DNA of 10,022 nucleotides from Verrucomicrobiota bacterium. GTDB lineage: Bacteria > Verrucomicrobiota > Verrucomicrobiia > Opitutales > UBA2995. The translations under genes and the position numbers were made by a program. The stretch lies in contig JAPUIL010000183.1 of NCBI GenBank assembly GCA_027297085.1, positions 1 to 10,022 of the forward strand. The letters are read 5' to 3'. The notes beneath the pieces were generated by a model, which was not told the DNA's origin, did not search any database, and saw only the letters and a program-made list of their open reading frames with translations. Positions 6,676 through 10,022 of the stretch are shown here, piece by piece (within the stretch, counting starts at the first letter, position 1; each line of letters starts with the position of its first letter).

Positions 6676-8259
6676 ATGTCCTCTCTGGATCAGTCTTCAG
6701 CTGAATTCGTTTCCTCGGTTCGTCAGCTTATCGAGTCCCGTGATCTGACTGGAGCTGAGCACTCCCTTCGGGATCGTATATTCAACGATCCGCTAGATAC
6801 CGCTTCCTTCGCGCTGTTGGCAGAGGTGCGTACGCTTGCCGGTCAGGTAGATGCCGCTCGGGTGGCGGAACGGCGCTTTCGTCAACTTCAACAAATAGCG
6901 GCCAATTCCAAGCCTGCGCATGCGGTGGAGTACTACGAAGCCATGTGCGCGTTCTCGGAAAATCCTGCCGATTCCATTGAGCTGAATGGCTTTTGTTTTG
7001 CCGGGCTCAGGCGCCATGAGAGCGAGGGTCAGCTGTGTGCCGTGGGGTGCAGTCTCAACGGGCGCGCCTTTTTAAAGATCGAGCTACAGCCTCCATCCGA
7101 GACTTATGGAGGACTCGCGAAAGAGCTGAAATTTCTTCAACTTCTTTCCGATTCCGGGTGCAACAGTAGTGCGCAAGTTTTGAGAACGGGAACTGTAAAT
7201 GCATCTGAAATTGACCACTTAACCAAACATGAGGAATGGAAGAAAAAACTTGGCCCCATCATGGATGGGCAGGATTTCCCTTATGTGGTTATGGCGTATG
7301 TTCGGGCGGATCAAGGAGGATTTGGTGTGGCCGATGTCGGTCTAGCTCTTTTGGAGCAACAGGCGCTTGGTGTGTATCAAAATTGTGTAGCACTTCCACG
7401 GATACGTTTCGATTCGATCCATGGTATTTGTCGATTTACAGATTACCGCTCGGCAATTCAGTTGGAAGATTCGGTTCGCAGTCTGCCGCCACGAGCTTAT
7501 CTTGATTGGTGCAGCCAGCGCGAAGTCGATCGCCGCTCAACGGGAGGGCCGCCTTCGTTTCTCGATGGGCGGTCGGACGAGATTGCGCGACTATTCGAGC
7601 AGGAGGACTTGTTGCTTGTGCGCACTCAGATGTTTGGTCGTCAGCTCATTGCCGATGTACCGGTTCCGAGTGTTCAAGATGTAGCGGTAATGAATTTAAA
7701 AATGTCGGGATCGGTTCGTGTCAAAGATCGTTATGCACTGTTGGATAAGCTCTCTTTTGAGGCGGGAGAACGAGTACTTGATCTTGGTTGTGGCGCTGGG
7801 GCAATCAGCCGGTATATAGCTGGACGGGGTTGCGTGGTAATGGGAGTTGATTGCGATACCCGGTTACTCATACAGGCAAGTTTGCTGGCAAATATCGAGT
7901 GCGCGCCTATTGAATATGTTGATTGCGATTTAGAATATGACTTCCCGGATGCTCCCTTTGATACCGTTCTATTGCTAGCTGTTTTATCACACCTGTCAAA
8001 CCGTGCGGAATGTGCTAGACGAATCACGGCCTCCGGGTGCAAACGCATCGTTATCGAGTGTGCAAACAAGGAGTCCGGTTATCGCTGGCAAGGCAGCCGT
8101 TACCATCCGGTGGATGGCGTGTGGAACTTTGAAAATACGGATGCCTTGCAGGCCTATATGAAGGAGCTGTTTCCCGATTTCAAAACTGTCAGCGAATTGG
8201 GCATAACCGCTTCGAATCGTTGCATCTATCTACTGGAAAAGGAGGGCGTGGATTTGTGA
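6676..8259 (+). CDS. TPR-like / kinase-like / SAM-methyltransferase fusion protein
   Basis: A 527-residue, three-part protein. Residues 7-75 are helical and TPR-like (LIESRDLTGAEHSLRDRIFNDPLD). Residues about 104-310 follow the plan of a small-molecule or protein-kinase fold: AFLKIE (131-136) with K134 at the ATP-lysine position, AKELKFL with E150 at the helix-C glutamate, hinge PYVVMAYV (202-209), a catalytic-loop position GVYQNCVALPRIRFD (232-246) and FTDYRSA (254-260) with D256 at the DFG position. The catalytic loop reads QNC where active enzymes have HGD/HRD. Residues 350-527 are a class I methyltransferase with motif I VLDLGCGAGAISRYIA (367-382), VMGVDCD (388-394) and the strand-4 segment DTVLLLAVLSHL (429-440). 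Kinase plus methyltransferase recalls WbdD, which caps O-antigen, though with the domains in the other order. The ATG lacks a Shine-Dalgarno. The stop overlaps the next gene's start. Confidence 0.88.
   Translation: MSSLDQSSAEFVSSVRQLIESRDLTGAEHSLRDRIFNDPLDTASFALLAEVRTLAGQVDAARVAERRFRQLQQIAANSKPAHAVEYYEAMCAFSENPADSIELNGFCFAGLRRHESEGQLCAVGCSLNGRAFLKIELQPPSETYGGLAKELKFLQLLSDSGCNSSAQVLRTGTVNASEIDHLTKHEEWKKKLGPIMDGQDFPYVVMAYVRADQGGFGVADVGLALLEQQALGVYQNCVALPRIRFDSIHGICRFTDYRSAIQLEDSVRSLPPRAYLDWCSQREVDRRSTGGPPSFLDGRSDEIARLFEQEDLLLVRTQMFGRQLIADVPVPSVQDVAVMNLKMSGSVRVKDRYALLDKLSFEAGERVLDLGCGAGAISRYIAGRGCVVMGVDCDTRLLIQASLLANIECAPIEYVDCDLEYDFPDAPFDTVLLLAVLSHLSNRAECARRITASGCKRIVIECANKESGYRWQGSRYHPVDGVWNFENTDALQAYMKELFPDFKTVSELGITASNRCIYLLEKEGVDL
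8241..8245 (+). promoter_or_regulatory. Shine-Dalgarno for the GT41 gene
   Basis: GGAGG lies ten bases before the GTG at 8256, inside the last codons of the upstream fusion gene. It is the only strong Shine-Dalgarno seen next to a start in the window and is the main reason for choosing GTG 8256, which also makes a four-base GTGA overlap with the upstream stop. Confidence 0.75.
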
Positions 8260-10022
8260 TAACCGATGCGAAGTGGAAAGATCAGGCCACGGCATGCCGG
8301 ATCGTTCTGGATCTGGTTCAGCAATCGGATTGGGATGCAGTGGATGCACTAACGGAAAAAGCCTACTCCACCTATCCAGACTCGTTGGCGTTGGCCGGAA
8401 CGCGCATGAATGCCCTTTACCAGTTGGACCGCGCAGAGGAAGCAGTGGAAATTGGTGTTGAGTTTGTGGGTCGATTTCCGGACTCGGATAAGATCATACG
8501 GAACATACAGACGATGTTGCCGAAACTGCCCATGGTGAATAAGGCTTGGTTATCTATTTTAGCACGGTTAACCTCCGAGGCTGGGCAAGTGTTGTATGTG
8601 CGAGCACTTGTATTGGCTCGCCGAGGCATCGATGCAGAAGCCGCATACTCCGAATTAAATACCAATTTCCCGGAGCAAAAAACGTTTTCGCGACTCGCTT
8701 TTGCGACCCTTCTTTTGGAAGAGGATTTGTTTGAAATTGCGGAAAAAGTTTTGCTTATCATTGCCGGCAACGATTTCCCCGGTAGCTCACTGGTTCGAAC
8801 GTGGGTTGATGTTTTGTTAAGGTTGGCCTCCAAGAACCAGCCCGAACGATTTGGCGAAGCCAGACAGTTAGCTGAGGCTTTGCTGGCACGCGAACCCGAT
8901 TCGACTAACTCCTGGTATGCCATGGGCCGGGTCTGGACTGATGCTTCGCGGATAGATAGGTCGCTTCCATTCCTCAGGAGATTCCTGGAACAATTCCCAA
9001 AGCATTCCATGCGTCCCGGCGTAACCTTCACCAACATCTACGACGAGACTGCGACGCCACAATTCCTTTTCGATCTGCATACCTCATTAGGGAAAACGAT
9101 CTCCGAGGGCCTGCCCAAAGACTTGCCAGAACCTGAGGTCGACTTCGATTGGGGCAGAACATTGCGGGTGGGATTTGTATCACCGGATTTTGGGCTGCAT
9201 CCGGTTGGCTACTTTGGAATCAATACGATCCCGGTTCTGGATGCAGATCAGATCGAAGTTTTTTTATACTCGCAGCGCGATCCCGCGACCCAAAACGACG
9301 CACTTTCTCAGGAATTTAGAAACGCTGTGGCAGACAACCATTGGCGATGGATTCATAGACTCAGCGACCGGCAATTATTCGACCGAGTACGAGAGGACAA
9401 AATCGATATACTTGTAGACTTAGCCGGATATACGACTGGTAATCGCATCCAAATATTCGGAATGCGCGCGGCGCCAGTTCAGGTAAGCTGGTTGGGCTAT
9501 CCCCATTCGACGGGTATGCCGAATATGGACTACCGCATTTCTGATGAAATTGTGGATCCGGAGGGTGTGTCCGAACAGTTGAGCACTGAAACGATAGTCC
9601 GGCTTCCGAATGGGGTTCACGCAATTCGAATGCCCGATGGTCTTCCTGAGCCAAGCCCACCTCCTTGCCTGAAAAACGGCTACCTCACATTTGGATCCTT
9701 CAACAACGTCAATAAAATGGGTCATCACACCATTGAAATGTGGGCAGCCCTGCTCGCGGAAATTCCTGATGCCCGCTTGTTGCTGAAGCATAGAACCATG
9801 AACGTGTTCGAAAATCGGGAAGGAATACGTTCGCTATTTGCTTTTTTCGGGGTCGATCCCAATCGGTTGAAGTTCTTAGGCACGACAACGGGGCGCGCGG
9901 CGCATTTTGGCATGTATGAGCAAATGGACATAGCGTTGGATCCTCTAGGCTATAACGGAACAACCACTACCTGTGAGGCTCTTTACATGGGGGTGCCGGT
10001 GCTCACACTTCCCGGCTGCAAA
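8256..10022 (+). CDS. SPINDLY-type O-GlcNAc transferase (GT41) with TPR-like N-terminus, 3'-truncated
   Basis: The frame is open from GTG 8256 to the right edge, giving 589 residues with no stop. Residues 1-250 are helical TPR-like repeats (for instance SDWDAVDALTEKAYSTYPDS and FGEARQLAEALLAREPDS). The catalytic GT41 domain starts near 300: RVGFVSPDFGLHPVGYF (304-320), where H315 matches the active-site histidine (H498) of human OGT; DILVDLAGYTTGNR (384-397); APVQVSWLGYPHSTGMPNMDYR (406-427); LTFGSFNNVNKMG (477-489), with K487 at the position of human K842; and LDPLGYNGTTTTCEALYMGVPVLTLPG (561-587), the UDP-binding segment. The family transfers GlcNAc or a related sugar from a nucleotide donor to Ser/Thr of proteins in the cytoplasm; bacterial members are known or suspected to modify flagellins and adhesins. 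Only a short C-terminal part is missing. Its coupling to the methyltransferase fusion suggests that both act on one acceptor. Confidence 0.95.
   Translation, partial: MITDAKWKDQATACRIVLDLVQQSDWDAVDALTEKAYSTYPDSLALAGTRMNALYQLDRAEEAVEIGVEFVGRFPDSDKIIRNIQTMLPKLPMVNKAWLSILARLTSEAGQVLYVRALVLARRGIDAEAAYSELNTNFPEQKTFSRLAFATLLLEEDLFEIAEKVLLIIAGNDFPGSSLVRTWVDVLLRLASKNQPERFGEARQLAEALLAREPDSTNSWYAMGRVWTDASRIDRSLPFLRRFLEQFPKHSMRPGVTFTNIYDETATPQFLFDLHTSLGKTISEGLPKDLPEPEVDFDWGRTLRVGFVSPDFGLHPVGYFGINTIPVLDADQIEVFLYSQRDPATQNDALSQEFRNAVADNHWRWIHRLSDRQLFDRVREDKIDILVDLAGYTTGNRIQIFGMRAAPVQVSWLGYPHSTGMPNMDYRISDEIVDPEGVSEQLSTETIVRLPNGVHAIRMPDGLPEPSPPPCLKNGYLTFGSFNNVNKMGHHTIEMWAALLAEIPDARLLLKHRTMNVFENREGIRSLFAFFGVDPNRLKFLGTTTGRAAHFGMYEQMDIALDPLGYNGTTTTCEALYMGVPVLTLPGCK

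Noticed and set aside
7731..8069. Antisense open frame of 112 codons inside the fusion gene
   Set aside because: It lies opposite the methyltransferase motif I region and has a low-complexity, non-protein-like composition.
8417..9037. Antisense open frame of 206 codons inside the GT41 gene
   Set aside because: Its translation is Ser/Arg/Asn-rich with no recognisable domain, and the opposite frame is a well-supported TPR region; it is a shadow.

Overview
The window is a 10 kb piece of a bacterial surface-glycan or protein-glycosylation region. It holds about nine protein genes and no RNA gene, insertion sequence or CRISPR array that I could see. A complete NtrC-type sigma-54 activator and Shine-Dalgarno sites that are mostly weak suggest a Gram-negative bacterium of moderate GC. 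The mix of SPINDLY-type O-GlcNAc transferase, CgeB-type glycosyltransferase and many small methyltransferases would fit a Verrucomicrobiota/Planctomycetota-like or deltaproteobacterial-like genome. That placement is a guess; nothing in the window fixes the taxon.

Layout: (1) bases 1-332, the C-terminal end of an asparagine synthase-like amidotransferase (+). (2) 432-1946, a full sigma-54-dependent response regulator (+) with intact receiver, AAA+ and Fis-type HTH domains. (3) 1998-3159, minus strand: an SAM-dependent methyltransferase preceded by a small helical protein of unknown function. (4) 3248-4129, a second, CmcI-like methyltransferase-fold protein (+). (5) 4340-6471, minus strand: a translationally coupled pair (ATGA overlap) of a GT-A glycosyltransferase and a CgeB-like glycosyltransferase carrying an extra C-terminal Rossmann-like domain. 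(6) 6472-6675, a divergent promoter region. (7) 6676-10022, plus strand: a three-part protein (helical repeat, kinase-like, methyltransferase) coupled through a GTGA overlap to a TPR/GT41 SPINDLY-type O-GlcNAc transferase that runs off the window.

How they may work together (inference): the GT41 enzyme would put a first sugar on Ser/Thr of a protein acceptor, the two other glycosyltransferases would extend it or build a related glycan, and three methyltransferase-type proteins and the amidotransferase would decorate the sugars. The regulator's C-terminal HTH resembles those of flagellar regulators such as FlbD, so flagellin is one plausible acceptor. No flagellar gene is visible in the window, so the acceptor is unproven. 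The most unusual item is the kinase-like domain at 6985-7600, which keeps the ATP-binding lysine, the helix-C glutamate and a DFG-type aspartate but seems to have lost the catalytic-loop aspartate.
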